From assembly GCA_964291475.2 (NCBI GenBank), contig OZ220083.1:434001-498000 (forward strand): a stretch of DNA of 64,000 bases, written 5' to 3'. Position 1 is the stretch's first letter, and each line of letters starts with the position of its first letter. The DNA is from DAOUKH01 sp964291475. Its GTDB lineage: Bacteria > Chloroflexota > Dehalococcoidia > SHYB01. Below the pieces are notes generated by a model that was not told the DNA's origin, made no database searches, and worked only from the letters and a program-made list of their open reading frames with translations. Made by a program: the position numbers and the translations under genes. Below are positions 51,393 to 60,021 of this stretch, piece after piece.

Positions 51393-53156
51393 ATGCACAC
51401 CTTTCGGGTGGCGCTCGCCCAGATCAACACCACCGTCGGCGACCTCGACGGCAACGCCGCGAAGGCCGTCGAGTCGATCGAGCGGGCGAAGGAGGCGGGG
51501 GCCGACCTCGTCGCCTTCCCCGAGCTCACCACGACCGGTTACCCGCCCGAAGACCTGCTCTTCAAGCAGCAGTTCATCCGGGGCAACCTCGACGCCCTCG
51601 ACCGCGTCGTCGCGGCGGCGCGGGGGATCACCGCGGTCATCGGCTTCGTCGAAGCCGGCGAGGACACCTACAACGCCGCCGCCGTAGCCCGCGACGGGGC
51701 CGTGGCGGGCGTCTACCGCAAGATGTTCCTGCCTAACTACAGCGTCTTCGACGAGGAGCGTTATTTTCGCGCCGGCAACACGGCCCCGGTCTACACCATC
51801 CTCGGCCGCGGCGAAGGCACGCGCGTCGGGGTTAACATCTGCGAGGACATCTGGTACCCCGTCGGCCCTACCCTCCTGCAGGCCGACGCCGGCGCCCAGG
51901 TGATCGTGAACATCAACGCCTCGCCGTTCAACGCCGGCAAGGCCGGCTACCGCGAGAAGCTCCTCGCCACCCGCGCCACCGACCAGGGCGTCTTCGTCTG
52001 CTACGTGAACCTCGTCGGCGGCCAGGACGAGCTGGTGTTCGACGGCGGCAGCATGGTCTTCGACCCGTCCGGCAGACTGCTCGCCCGCGCCGAGCGCTTC
52101 GACGAGGACCTCCTCGTCGCCGACCTCGACATCGACCACGTCCTGCGCAACCGGCTCCACAACCCGCTGCCCCGTAAGCAGCGGCCCACCCAGCTCCTCC
52201 CCGGCGTCGAAACGCCGCGGGTCGAGGTTGCCGCCGAGGGTGAGCAGGCGGCGGACGGCGCCTCGCAACGAGAGGCGGTCCAGCCCACCATCGCCGCGCC
52301 GTTGTCCGAGTTGGAGGAGGTCTACCGCGCGCTCGTCGTGGGCACGCGCGACTATGTGACCAAGAGCGGCTTCGAGCGCGTGCTCGTCGGCCTCTCCGGC
52401 GGCGTTGACTCGTCACTCGTCGCCGCCGTCGCCGCCGACGCGCTTGGCGGAGAACGGGTCGTCGGCGTCGCCATGCCGTCGCGCTACAACGCGTCCGAGA
52501 GCGAGGAAGACGCCCGCGCCCTCGCCCAGAACCTCGGCATCGAGTACCACGTCATCTCCATCGAGCCGGTCTTCAAGGCCATGCTCTCCACGCTGGGCGG
52601 CATGTTCGAGGGCACACAGCCGAACGTCGCCGAGGAGAACGTCCAGGCCCGCATCCGCGGCAACATCCTCATGGCGATCTCGAACAAGTTCGGCTGGCTC
52701 GTGCTGACCACCGGCAACAAGAGCGAGATGGCCATGGGCTACGCGACCCTCTACGGCGACATGGCCGGCGGCTTCGCCGTGATCAAGGACGTGCCCAAGG
52801 TCCTCGTCTACGACCTCTGCAAGCACCGAAACAAGGCCGCGGGCAACGACCGCATTCCCGCGCGCATTCTTGAGAAGCCGCCCTCGGCCGAGCTCCGCCC
52901 CGACCAAAAGGACGAAGACTCCCTGCCGCCGTACGAGCTGCTCGACCCCATCCTCGAAGCTTATGTGGAGAAGGACCGCACCTTTTCCGACCTCATCGGC
53001 ATGGGCGTCGACGCCGAGACCGTGGAACAGGTCGTGCGCGGCGTCGACCGGAACGAGTACAAGCGCCGTCAGGCCCCGCCGGGCGTCCGGATCACCACCC
53101 GCGCCTTCGGCCGCGACCGGCGGCTTCCCATCGTCAACAAGTTCAAGCCCTTCTAG
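51393..53156 (+). CDS. nadE: Glutamine-dependent NAD+ synthetase
   Basis: 587 residues from ATG 51393 (RBS GGCAGG). The N-terminal glutaminase domain of nitrilase fold has Glu in FPELTTTGYPPED, Lys in VYRKMFLPNY and Cys in VNICEDIWYP. The C-terminal synthetase domain has the ATP-PPase loop LVGLSGGVDSSLVAAV near 380 and LVLTTGNKSEMAMGYATLYG. It amidates nicotinate adenine dinucleotide with ammonia channelled from glutamine. An Ala/Glu-rich linker joins the domains. Confidence 0.96.
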   Translation: MHTFRVALAQINTTVGDLDGNAAKAVESIERAKEAGADLVAFPELTTTGYPPEDLLFKQQFIRGNLDALDRVVAAARGITAVIGFVEAGEDTYNAAAVARDGAVAGVYRKMFLPNYSVFDEERYFRAGNTAPVYTILGRGEGTRVGVNICEDIWYPVGPTLLQADAGAQVIVNINASPFNAGKAGYREKLLATRATDQGVFVCYVNLVGGQDELVFDGGSMVFDPSGRLLARAERFDEDLLVADLDIDHVLRNRLHNPLPRKQRPTQLLPGVETPRVEVAAEGEQAADGASQREAVQPTIAAPLSELEEVYRALVVGTRDYVTKSGFERVLVGLSGGVDSSLVAAVAADALGGERVVGVAMPSRYNASESEEDARALAQNLGIEYHVISIEPVFKAMLSTLGGMFEGTQPNVAEENVQARIRGNILMAISNKFGWLVLTTGNKSEMAMGYATLYGDMAGGFAVIKDVPKVLVYDLCKHRNKAAGNDRIPARILEKPPSAELRPDQKDEDSLPPYELLDPILEAYVEKDRTFSDLIGMGVDAETVEQVVRGVDRNEYKRRQAPPGVRITTRAFGRDRRLPIVNKFKPF

Positions 53157-53159
53157 CGT

Positions 53160-53720
53160 ATGAGCGGCGAGGTCGACACCCTCCCCGACTACTTGCGGCC
53201 GGGCCTCGACATCGTCTTCGTCGGCATCAATCCGGGCCTGACCTCGGCCAAGGCGGGCCACTACTTCTTCAACCCCCGCAACCGCTTCTGGGCGGCCTTC
53301 AATGCCGCCGGACTCGCCCCCGAGTCCCTGGGGCCCGAGACCGACGCCCGCGCCCTCGACTACGGCATCGGCTTCACTGACGTCGTCAAGCGGCCCACTC
53401 GCCAGATGTCCGAGCTTCGCGCCGCCGACTACCGGCAGGGCGCTCCGCTGCTCCGCGAAAAGCTGCGTGCCTGCGGACCGCTCGTGGTCTGCTTCAACGG
53501 CCTCACCGGCTACAAGCACTACGCCCGCTACACCGGCGGCCCCGCCGACGCGGCCGCCGGCCTCCAGCCGATCCGCATCGGAACGTCCCGCGTCTACGTG
53601 CTGCCCTCGACGAGTCCCGCCAACGCCGCGGTGAGCCTCGACCGTATCGTCGAGGCGATGCGCGAGGTCAAGGCGCTCACCGCGAGCGAACGGGCGGCGC
53701 GGGAGCAGGCCGCCCCGTGA
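53160..53720 (+). CDS. mug: Mismatch-specific uracil/thymine DNA glycosylase (Mug/TDG family)
   Basis: 186 residues. The active-site motif VGINPGLTSAKAGHYFF (the Asn activates water), NRFWAAFNAAGL, FTDVVKRPTRQMSEL and the C-terminal VLPSTSPANAA (the S-T-S-P-A-N loop) are those of Mug. It excises uracil or ethenocytosine opposite guanine. The gene begins 3 nt after nadE and overlaps thpR by 4 nt. Confidence 0.93.
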   Translation: MSGEVDTLPDYLRPGLDIVFVGINPGLTSAKAGHYFFNPRNRFWAAFNAAGLAPESLGPETDARALDYGIGFTDVVKRPTRQMSELRAADYRQGAPLLREKLRACGPLVVCFNGLTGYKHYARYTGGPADAAAGLQPIRIGTSRVYVLPSTSPANAAVSLDRIVEAMREVKALTASERAAREQAAP

Positions 53721-54301
53721 CTTCCATCCGCACCTTCATCGCCGTCGAGCTTGACGCTCCGATGCGCGACGCCCTCGCCGCGCTTCAGGAACGCATCCGC
53801 CGCGCGCTCGACCCGTCCATGCGGTGGGTCAAGCCCGAAGGGATGCACCTCACGCTCAAGTTCCTTGGACAGACGCGCGAAGACCTGGTGCCGTCGATCG
53901 CGGACGCCCTCGACGCCGCCGCTCGACGGAGCCGCCCCTTCGCCATTGAGCTCGGCGAGCCGGGGGGCTTCCCCAACACCCGCCGCCCCCGCGTCCTCTG
54001 GGCCGCCGTACGCGGCGACCTCGATGCCCTGGCCGACCTTCGGCAGAACGTCGAGGAGATGGTCGCTCCTCTTGGCTTTCCCACTGAGGACCGCGCCTTC
54101 CGCCCGCACCTGACTTTGGGCCGTGCCGCCGGCGACGTCCGCATAGCCCCGGAGCGTTGGGAGGCGGCGGGGCTCAAGGCCGATCCCGTGAACCGGATGG
54201 TGACGCAGGTCGCGCTGATGAAGAGCGAACTCGGGCCCGGCGGCGCACGCTATATCCGGCTCCACGCCGCCGCGCTCTATTCCCCGTCATCGCCCTCTTG
54301 A
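53717..54301 (+). CDS. thpR: RNA 2',3'-cyclic phosphodiesterase (2H family)
   Basis: 194 residues. The two H-x-T/S-x motifs of the 2H superfamily are HLTLKFLG (near 44) and HLTLGR (near 132). FIAVELDAPMRDALA is the usual start. It opens 2',3'-cyclic phosphate ends of RNA to 2'-phosphate. It overlaps the Mug gene by 4 nt. Confidence 0.92.
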   Translation: MTSIRTFIAVELDAPMRDALAALQERIRRALDPSMRWVKPEGMHLTLKFLGQTREDLVPSIADALDAAARRSRPFAIELGEPGGFPNTRRPRVLWAAVRGDLDALADLRQNVEEMVAPLGFPTEDRAFRPHLTLGRAAGDVRIAPERWEAAGLKADPVNRMVTQVALMKSELGPGGARYIRLHAAALYSPSSPS

Positions 54302-54377
54302 CCTTGCTCGCAACGCCGCTATACTCCCACATCGCGCGATTCACCAAAGCGCGAAAAGGTGGGAGGTGGCGTTCCTT

Positions 54378-54581
54378 ATGGAGTTCCCGAAGTGTCAGAA
54401 ATGTGACTTGGGCGATCTGGTCCCGCTCTCCGATTTCGGAAGCCAGGGCGCGGCGATCCATTACAAGGCCTGGGTGTGTACCAACCCCGACTGCGGGTAC
54501 AACCTAAAAATCAGGAACGGCGACGTCTACATCAACGAGCCGATCAGCAGCGGCATGGCCCACGCGGGCAGGTTCCGCTAG
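54378..54581 (+). CDS. Small zinc-ribbon-like protein
   Basis: 67 residues from ATG 54378 (GGGAGG upstream; a GTG at 54366 adds four residues). Two Cys pairs, CQKC near the N-terminus and CTNPDC about 27 residues later, form a four-Cys zinc ribbon. The stretch between is HYKAWVCTN; the C-terminus GDVYINEPISSGMAHAG lacks motifs. Similar short ribbon proteins accompany nucleic acid enzymes. A strong terminator follows. Confidence 0.65.
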   Translation: MEFPKCQKCDLGDLVPLSDFGSQGAAIHYKAWVCTNPDCGYNLKIRNGDVYINEPISSGMAHAGRFR

Positions 54582-54613
54582 CCGGCCGCGTTAGAGAAAA
54601 CTCCGCACTCGAC

Positions 54614-54641
54614 AAGAACGCCCCCGGCCGGGGGCGTTCTT
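54614..54641 (+). terminator. Rho-independent terminator after the zinc-ribbon gene
   Basis: A perfect 12-bp stem AAGAACGCCCCC (54614-54625) with its complement at 54630-54641, GGCC loop, followed by CTTTG. The inner arm repeats that of the hairpin at 21053-21080. Confidence 0.75.
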
Positions 54642-54739
54642 CTTTGCCGCAACCGTCTCCCATAGGGCGAGTCGCGAACCGCCCGTTCCCCAGCCCTCGC
54701 AACTGCCCAAGGCCGACGCGCCGTCCGGCCCTCAGTTAT

Positions 54740-54768
54740 TTGACTTAGGGTTAAAACGGTTCTAAACT
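54740..54768 (+). promoter_or_regulatory. Sigma70-type promoter for the Xer recombinase gene
   Basis: TTGACT (54740-54745, 5/6), 17-nt spacer, TAAACT (54763-54768, 4/6), 37 nt before the start. The local sequence is AT-rich for this genome. Confidence 0.6.
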
Positions 54769-54805
54769 GGGTTTAAGTGAGCACGCGGCGGCGCGGGAGG
54801 AATCG

Positions 54806-55705
54806 ATGCAGGACCAGGTTCGCGACTATCTTGAATTCCTCACCGCCGAAAAGGGGTTCTCCCTCAACACCCGCCAAGCCTACCAAAACGATTTAAGCCA
54901 ACTCTGCGAGTTCGCCGAGCCGAAGGCCGGGTTCGCCGGCTGGCGCGGCGTCACGCCGGCCCTGCTCTCCGACTACGTCGTCAGCCTCCGCGACCGCGGC
55001 TACGCCTCCACGACCATCGCCCGCAAGATTGCGGCGCTTAAGTCCTTCTTCAGCTTCCTGGTCGACGAGGGCACGGTGAAGGAAGACCCCTCCGAGCAGC
55101 TCTCTTCGCCGAAGATCGGCCGGCCCCTTCCCAAGGTGCTGTCGAGGGAGGAAGTCGACCTGATCCTCGCCCAACCCCGGCGCCGCGGCTGGGCCGCGGA
55201 GACCGTCCGCGACGAGGCGCTGCTCCAACTGCTCTACGCGACCGGCATGCGTGTCACCGAGCTCGTGTCGTTGAACGTCGAGGACGTCAACCTCGAGGGG
55301 CGCATGGTGCGCTGCATGGGCAAGGGCTCCAAGGAGCGCATCCTCCCCATCCACCAGCAAGCCCTGAAGAGCCTCGCCACGTACATGGAAAGCGGACGCA
55401 ACCGCCTCGCCCGCTCCATCGACGAGCGCGCCCTCTTCCTCAACCGGCGCGGCCAACGCCTCACCCGCCAGGGCTTCTGGCTCATCCTGAAGAACTACGC
55501 CGAGCGTGCCGGCATCAAGACGCACATCACTCCGCACGTCTTGCGCCACAGCTTCGCCACGCATATGCTGCGCGGCGGCGCACCCTTGAGGAACGTCCAG
55601 GAGTTGCTCGGCCATGCCAACATCTCCACGACGCAGGTCTATACCCACCTCACGTCCGATCACGTGCGCGACGAGTACGCCAAGGCCCATCCCCGCGCCA
55701 GCTAG
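54806..55705 (+). CDS. Tyrosine recombinase XerC/XerD type
   Basis: 299 residues. SAM-like N-terminal domain (YLEFLTAEKGFSLNTRQAYQ), then the catalytic domain with Arg in ATGMRVTELVSL, Lys in GKGSKERILPI, H-x-x-R in HVLRHSFATHML, His in LLGHANISTTQVYTHLT, and the Tyr nucleophile in that last motif. It resolves chromosome dimers at dif, or integrates elements. The size and sequence fit the host XerD/XerA rather than a phage integrase. It is 20-odd kb from any replication gene; its start has GGGAGGA upstream. Confidence 0.92.
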   Translation: MQDQVRDYLEFLTAEKGFSLNTRQAYQNDLSQLCEFAEPKAGFAGWRGVTPALLSDYVVSLRDRGYASTTIARKIAALKSFFSFLVDEGTVKEDPSEQLSSPKIGRPLPKVLSREEVDLILAQPRRRGWAAETVRDEALLQLLYATGMRVTELVSLNVEDVNLEGRMVRCMGKGSKERILPIHQQALKSLATYMESGRNRLARSIDERALFLNRRGQRLTRQGFWLILKNYAERAGIKTHITPHVLRHSFATHMLRGGAPLRNVQELLGHANISTTQVYTHLTSDHVRDEYAKAHPRAS

Positions 55706-55726
55706 CGCGCTCGTCGAGGCTGGGCC

Positions 55727-56188
55727 GTGAGCGCGCCCGATCGCCCCAACATCGCCGTCGGCAGCGACGAGCGCACCACGCTCACCGACGACGTCGTCGC
55801 CGCCCTTGAACGCCGCGGCCTTCACGTGGAACTCTTTGGCGCGCTCGGCGAGTCGAGTCCGCAATGGCCCGACGTCGCGGCGGAGGTCGGCGGCCGCGTC
55901 GCCCGCGGCAACGCCGATCAGGGCCTCCTCTTCTGCTGGACCGGCACCGGCGTCTCCATCGCCGCCAACAAGGTCCCCGGCGTCCGCGCCGCCCTCTGCT
56001 CCGACGCCGAGACCGCTCGCGGCGCACGCCGCTGGAACGATGCCAACGTGCTCTGCATGAGCCTGCGCCTGACCGCTCCCACCGTCGCCGAAGAGATCAT
56101 CGACGCCTGGCTCGCCGCCGAAATCGACGAGAGTGAGCGCGCCAATATCGACAAGGTCAAAGCCATCGACGCCGACGGCGGCGACTAA
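55727..56188 (+). CDS. rpiB: RpiB/LacA-family sugar-phosphate isomerase
   Basis: 153 residues from GTG 55727. The catalytic Cys is in LLFCWTGTGVSIAANKV and the family segment RRWNDANVLCMSLRLT follows, with the W-N-D replacing the usual H-N-D, so the His that opens the sugar ring is Trp here. It interconverts ribose-5-phosphate and ribulose-5-phosphate in the standard enzyme. The loss of the His makes another aldose/ketose substrate possible. Confidence 0.85.
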   Translation: MSAPDRPNIAVGSDERTTLTDDVVAALERRGLHVELFGALGESSPQWPDVAAEVGGRVARGNADQGLLFCWTGTGVSIAANKVPGVRAALCSDAETARGARRWNDANVLCMSLRLTAPTVAEEIIDAWLAAEIDESERANIDKVKAIDADGGD

Positions 56189-56278
56189 TCTGCGCGAATT
56201 GACATAACCAATGACGAATTGCGCCAACATCGATGCTCTGGAGGACGTTATCGGCGACTACTCGTCGTTTTCACGCCC

Positions 56279-56307
56279 TTGTAGCTTATGCCCCACTGTG
56301 CTATCAA
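56279..56307 (+). promoter_or_regulatory. Promoter candidate for the cytidylate-kinase-like gene
   Basis: TTGTAG (56279-56284), 17-nt spacer, TATCAA (56302-56307); each box matches 4/6. About 77 nt before the start. The rest of the gap 56189-56383 shows no RNA structure that I recognise. Confidence 0.4.
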
Positions 56308-56383
56308 GAACCTAGAGGCCAAAGGCTGACCGATGCGAGACAAGCTGGCGGCGGCGTAAGCCGCCCAACGGGAGGAGGGTCCC

Positions 56384-57103
56384 ATGCCGGTAGTCACGAT
56401 CGCGGGACGTCAAGGTAGCCCCATCAAGAAGATCGGTCTCGAAGTCGCGCGCGCGCTCGGCGCCGACTACGTAGACAACCAGATCATCTCCCAAGCGGCC
56501 CAGCGAAGCGGCGCACCCATCCAGGAAATCGCGCAGAAGGACGAGCGCGCCGTCCGGGGCCGCGAGCGCTTGGCCCAGTTCTTCCAGAACTTCCTCGAAA
56601 AGTCGGCGGCGGCCGGCTCCGCGGGCGACCCCTTCCTCGGCCCCACCGGTATCGAGGTCCTCATGTCGCGCACCATGGCCGAAGCCGCCGAGCCCGCCCA
56701 CAACCAGCGGGAGCGCATCAACGACGAGCGCTACATCGAGGCGATCAAGTCGGTCGTCGAGGAGGAGGCCGAGACCGGCAACGTCGTCATGATCGGCCGC
56801 GGGAGCAACATCATCCTCCACGACTTGCCCAACTCCCTCCACGTCTACGTGGTCGCGAGTCTCGAATCGCGCGTCGCGGAGATCATGCAGCGCGAGCGCC
56901 TCTCCGAATCGGACGCGCAGAAATACGTCCAGGACTTCGAAGAGAGCCGCGCCAAGTGGTACAAGAAGTTCTTCAAGGTCCAAGCGGAAGAGCCCGACCT
57001 GTACCACCTCTTCCTCAACGCCGACCGCCTCGGCATCGCCCACTCCGCCCGCATCGTGGTCGACTCCGCCGAGGAGGTCCAGCGCCAGCTCGTCGAGGCC
57101 TAG
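56384..57103 (+). CDS. Cytidylate-kinase-like P-loop protein
   Basis: 239 residues with GGAGGAGGG upstream. The N-terminus VVTIAGRQGSPIKKIGLEVA is a variant of the PF13189-type P-loop (usual S-R-x-x-G-S-G-G); LGADYVDNQIISQAA follows as in cytidylate kinase-like proteins. VVMIGRGSNIILHDLP is the central nucleotide-binding strand, ARVEIM and ESRAKWYKKFF make up the lid. It probably phosphorylates a nucleotide or is a non-catalytic relative, because the Walker Lys/Ser pair is not in its normal place. Confidence 0.75.
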   Translation: MPVVTIAGRQGSPIKKIGLEVARALGADYVDNQIISQAAQRSGAPIQEIAQKDERAVRGRERLAQFFQNFLEKSAAAGSAGDPFLGPTGIEVLMSRTMAEAAEPAHNQRERINDERYIEAIKSVVEEEAETGNVVMIGRGSNIILHDLPNSLHVYVVASLESRVAEIMQRERLSESDAQKYVQDFEESRAKWYKKFFKVQAEEPDLYHLFLNADRLGIAHSARIVVDSAEEVQRQLVEA

Positions 57104-57165
57104 CCGCCTTTCCGCTTGCCGCCTCGGAGGCCCGCTCCCTATAATTGGGGCGAGGGATTCAACGT

Positions 57166-57528
57166 ATGCCGAGAAAATCGAAACGGATGGCCGCCAAACA
57201 GGCGGCGCTCTCCAGGAAGAAGAAGACGTCGAGGACGTCCGTCTACCGCGCGCCGGAGGCGCCGTCCAAGACGGCCCCCACTGAACGGGCCGCCGCTCCC
57301 GCACCCAGGCCCGCCCCCGCGCCCGTCCCCGACGAAAGCCTGCCCGAGTTCGCTGTGCCGCAGGAGGCGGAGGCCCCCGTGCCCCGTCCGGTGGCCCAGG
57401 CCGCTCCCGTCACCGGAAGGCGCGGCGTCGCCCTCCGCATGCCCTACCTCCAGTCCGACCTTAGGTCGACGGCAAAGGCTGGAGTCGTACTTGCCGCGGC
57501 GCTCGTCGCGCTCGCTTTCATCCTCTAG
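57166..57528 (+). CDS. Tail-anchored small protein, basic N-terminus
   Basis: 120 residues from ATG 57166. The first 28 residues are strongly basic (PRKSKRMAAKQAALSRKKKT), residues 30-95 are Pro/Ala-rich and disordered, and the end (AKAGVVLAAALVALAFIL) is one membrane helix at the very C-terminus. This is the layout of a tail-anchored protein with its basic part in the cytoplasm, perhaps contacting RNA or DNA. No family recognised. It lies between the cytidylate-kinase-like gene and uvrC. Confidence 0.6.
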   Translation: MPRKSKRMAAKQAALSRKKKTSRTSVYRAPEAPSKTAPTERAAAPAPRPAPAPVPDESLPEFAVPQEAEAPVPRPVAQAAPVTGRRGVALRMPYLQSDLRSTAKAGVVLAAALVALAFIL

Positions 57529-57597
57529 CCGCTCGCCGGCCCTTCCTCCAACCGGGCAGACTGAGCGCCCCCTCGCGGCTGGTACGATAAGGGCGTC

Positions 57598-59466
57598 ATG
57601 GACTCCCGACGCGCCGCTCAGCTCCTCGCCGCCGTCCCCCAGAAGCCCGGCGTCTACCTGATGAAGGACGCTGGCGGCAGCGTGCTTTACGTTGGCAAGG
57701 CCGCCAGCTTGCGCAGCCGACTGCGGTCCTACTTCGGCTCGAACGCCGATGCTTCCTTCGCACTCACCATGAAGCTCGGCGAGATGATGCCCCGCGTCGA
57801 GGACTTCGAGTACATCGTCACCGACTCCGAGGCCGAAGCGCTCCTCCTCGAAAACAACCTCATCAAGCGTCACCAGCCCCGCTTCAACGTCCGCCTCAAG
57901 GACGACAAGAACTACCCCTATATCAAGATCGATCTGAACGAAGACTTCCCCCGCCTCGATATCACCCGGCGCGTGGTCAACGACGGCGCTCGCTACTTCG
58001 GACCCTTCGCCAGCGCCAGCTCGATGCGGAAGACGATGGCGCTCCTCAAACGGCTCTTCCCCTACCGCTCCTGCACCAAGAAGATCACCGGCGGCGACCC
58101 CCGTCCCTGCCTCGAATATCACATCAAGCGCTGCGTCGCGCCGTGCGTCGGCTACGCTTCCCAGACGGAGTACGGCGAGGTCATCGACCAGGTGATGCTC
58201 TTCCTTGAAGGCAAGCACGACGACGTCCTCCGCGGCCTCAACCGCCAGATGCACGAGGCCGCCGAAGCCTTGAAGTTCGAGCGGGCCGCCTCGCTGCGCG
58301 ACCAGCTGCGGGCCATCGAGAAGGTCTCCCAGGAGCAGAAGGCGGTGACCGTCGGCGCCAAGGACCAGGACGTCATCGCCGTGGCCCAGAGCGACGACGA
58401 GGCGTGGGTCGAGGTCTTCTTCATCCGCGAAGGCAAGCTCACCGGCCGCGACCACTTCATCCTCGCCGGAGCGCGCGGCGAGTCCCCTGAGACCATCGTC
58501 GGCGAGTTCGCCAACCAGTACTACCCCACCGCCGCTCACGTGCCCGGCGAGGTGCTCGTCGAGCACGACCCGCCGGAGCGCGAGGCCTTGATCGATGCCC
58601 TAGAGTCGCGCCGCGGACGCCGCGTCCGGCTCCACAAGCCCCTGCGCGGCGACAAGCGCCGCCTCGTCGAGCTCGTCGCCGGCAACGCCCGTGAGGGTCT
58701 CGACCAGCGCCGCGCCCGCTGGCTCGCCGACACCGAGAAGGTCTCCGCCGCCCTCGACGAGCTCGAGGAGGCCCTCAGCCTCCCCGCGCCGCCGCGCCGC
58801 ATCGAGACCTACGACATCTCCAACATCCAGGGCGCCAACGCCGTGGGCAGCATGGTCGTCTTCGAGGAGGGCCGCCCCAACCCCTCCCGCTACCGCCGCT
58901 TCAAGATCAAGAGCGTCGAGGGCACGGACGACTACGCCATGATGCGCGAGATGCTCCGCCGCCGCTTCTCCCGCGCCGGAAAGCGGCGCGCCGGCGCCAA
59001 CGGCGCCGCCGGGCCCGACGCCGACGCCAAAGGCTGGGGTGTCATGCCCGACCTCGTCCTCATCGACGGCGGGCGGGGCCACCTCAACGCCGCCCTGGAG
59101 GTCCTCCTCGAGTCGGGCCTCGGCGGCGTGCCCCTCGCCAGCATCGCGAAGAAGGAAGAGCTGGTGCACATCCCCGAGATGGCCGAGCCCATCGCGCTGC
59201 CCCGGCACTCCCAGGCCCTCTACCTGGTCCAGCGCATGCGCGACGAGGCCCACCGCTTCGCCATCACCTACCACCGCAACCTGCGCTCGAAGAAGAGCGT
59301 CCGCTCCGCCATGGACGACGTCCGCGGCATCGGGCCCCGCCGCAAGAAGGCGCTGCTCCGGCGCTTCGGCTCCGTCCAGGCCGTCCGCGATGCCACCCTC
59401 GAGGAGATCGCCGCCGTTCCCGGCATGACCCGCCGCCTTGCCGAGCGCGTCAAGCTCGACCTGTAG
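57598..59466 (+). CDS. uvrC: Excinuclease ABC subunit C
   Basis: 622 residues. N-terminal GIY-YIG nuclease (GVYLMKDAGG, VLYVGKAASLRSRL), YFGPFASASSMRKT, a UVR motif (EAAEALKFERAASLRDQLRA), the RNase H-like second nuclease (ETYDISNIQGANAVGSMVVF and LVLIDGGRGHLN) and two C-terminal helix-hairpin-helix motifs (DVRGIGPRRKKALLRRFG, EEIAAVPGM). It makes both incisions of nucleotide excision repair. Confidence 0.96.
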   Translation: MDSRRAAQLLAAVPQKPGVYLMKDAGGSVLYVGKAASLRSRLRSYFGSNADASFALTMKLGEMMPRVEDFEYIVTDSEAEALLLENNLIKRHQPRFNVRLKDDKNYPYIKIDLNEDFPRLDITRRVVNDGARYFGPFASASSMRKTMALLKRLFPYRSCTKKITGGDPRPCLEYHIKRCVAPCVGYASQTEYGEVIDQVMLFLEGKHDDVLRGLNRQMHEAAEALKFERAASLRDQLRAIEKVSQEQKAVTVGAKDQDVIAVAQSDDEAWVEVFFIREGKLTGRDHFILAGARGESPETIVGEFANQYYPTAAHVPGEVLVEHDPPEREALIDALESRRGRRVRLHKPLRGDKRRLVELVAGNAREGLDQRRARWLADTEKVSAALDELEEALSLPAPPRRIETYDISNIQGANAVGSMVVFEEGRPNPSRYRRFKIKSVEGTDDYAMMREMLRRRFSRAGKRRAGANGAAGPDADAKGWGVMPDLVLIDGGRGHLNAALEVLLESGLGGVPLASIAKKEELVHIPEMAEPIALPRHSQALYLVQRMRDEAHRFAITYHRNLRSKKSVRSAMDDVRGIGPRRKKALLRRFGSVQAVRDATLEEIAAVPGMTRRLAERVKLDL

Positions 59467-59480
59467 GAAGGAGCCCCCCA

Positions 59481-59996
59481 ATGCGCGCCAGACGTGTCGT
59501 AACCGTGAACGGGCAGGACGGCCGCTCCCGCGTCATGATCGACGAGCCCACCGCCGCCCACTTCGACTTCGGCCCGCTCGTCATCAGCGAGGTGTGGAAG
59601 GAGCCAGGGCCGAAGCCCGACCTCGCCCGCCCCGACCAGCTCGACGCCGCCGGCAGCGCCCTCGTCCCGCCCACGGGCGGCTCCGTCTGCCGCCTCGTCA
59701 CTTTCGCCCCCCGCGGCTACGAGCGCATCACACCGGAAGTCCAGGCCGACATGGCGCGGCGCTTCGACCGCACCGGCGGCGAGTACGACCCCGGCCGCGC
59801 CGGCTTCCACACCACCAACACCATCGACTATGGGATCGTCGTCGACGGGGAGATCGACATGGTGCTCGACGACGGCGTCGTCCACCTGCGGGCCGGCGAT
59901 TGCGTCGTGCAGCGCGGCACCGGCCACGCCTGGCACAACAACTCCGAGGCTCCCTGCACCATGGCCTTCATCCTCATCAGCGCCGAGACCGCCTAG
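59481..59996 (+). CDS. Cupin-domain protein
   Basis: 171 residues, starting 14 nt after uvrC with AAGGAG upstream. The cupin barrel is in the C-terminal half: FHTTNTIDYGIVVDGEIDMV and LRAGDCVVQRGTGHAWHNNS, with His residues in the second motif that could hold a metal. The N-terminal half (VVTVNGQDGRSRVMIDEPT) is a short beta domain. Members include many dioxygenases and binding proteins; function is open. Confidence 0.78.
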   Translation: MRARRVVTVNGQDGRSRVMIDEPTAAHFDFGPLVISEVWKEPGPKPDLARPDQLDAAGSALVPPTGGSVCRLVTFAPRGYERITPEVQADMARRFDRTGGEYDPGRAGFHTTNTIDYGIVVDGEIDMVLDDGVVHLRAGDCVVQRGTGHAWHNNSEAPCTMAFILISAETA

Positions 59997-60021
59997 CGCG
60001 CCCGGAAGGCGAGACGCCACC

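Noticed and set aside
54721..54800. AT-rich stretch upstream of the Xer gene as a dif site
   Set aside because: Imperfect repeats such as GGTTAAAAC and GGTTCTAAAC are present, but no 28-nt dif arrangement with two 11-nt arms and a 6-nt centre could be fitted; a promoter explains it.
56189..56383. Riboswitch or small RNA before the cytidylate-kinase-like gene
   Set aside because: No conserved riboswitch core seen; only a weak promoter can be supported.
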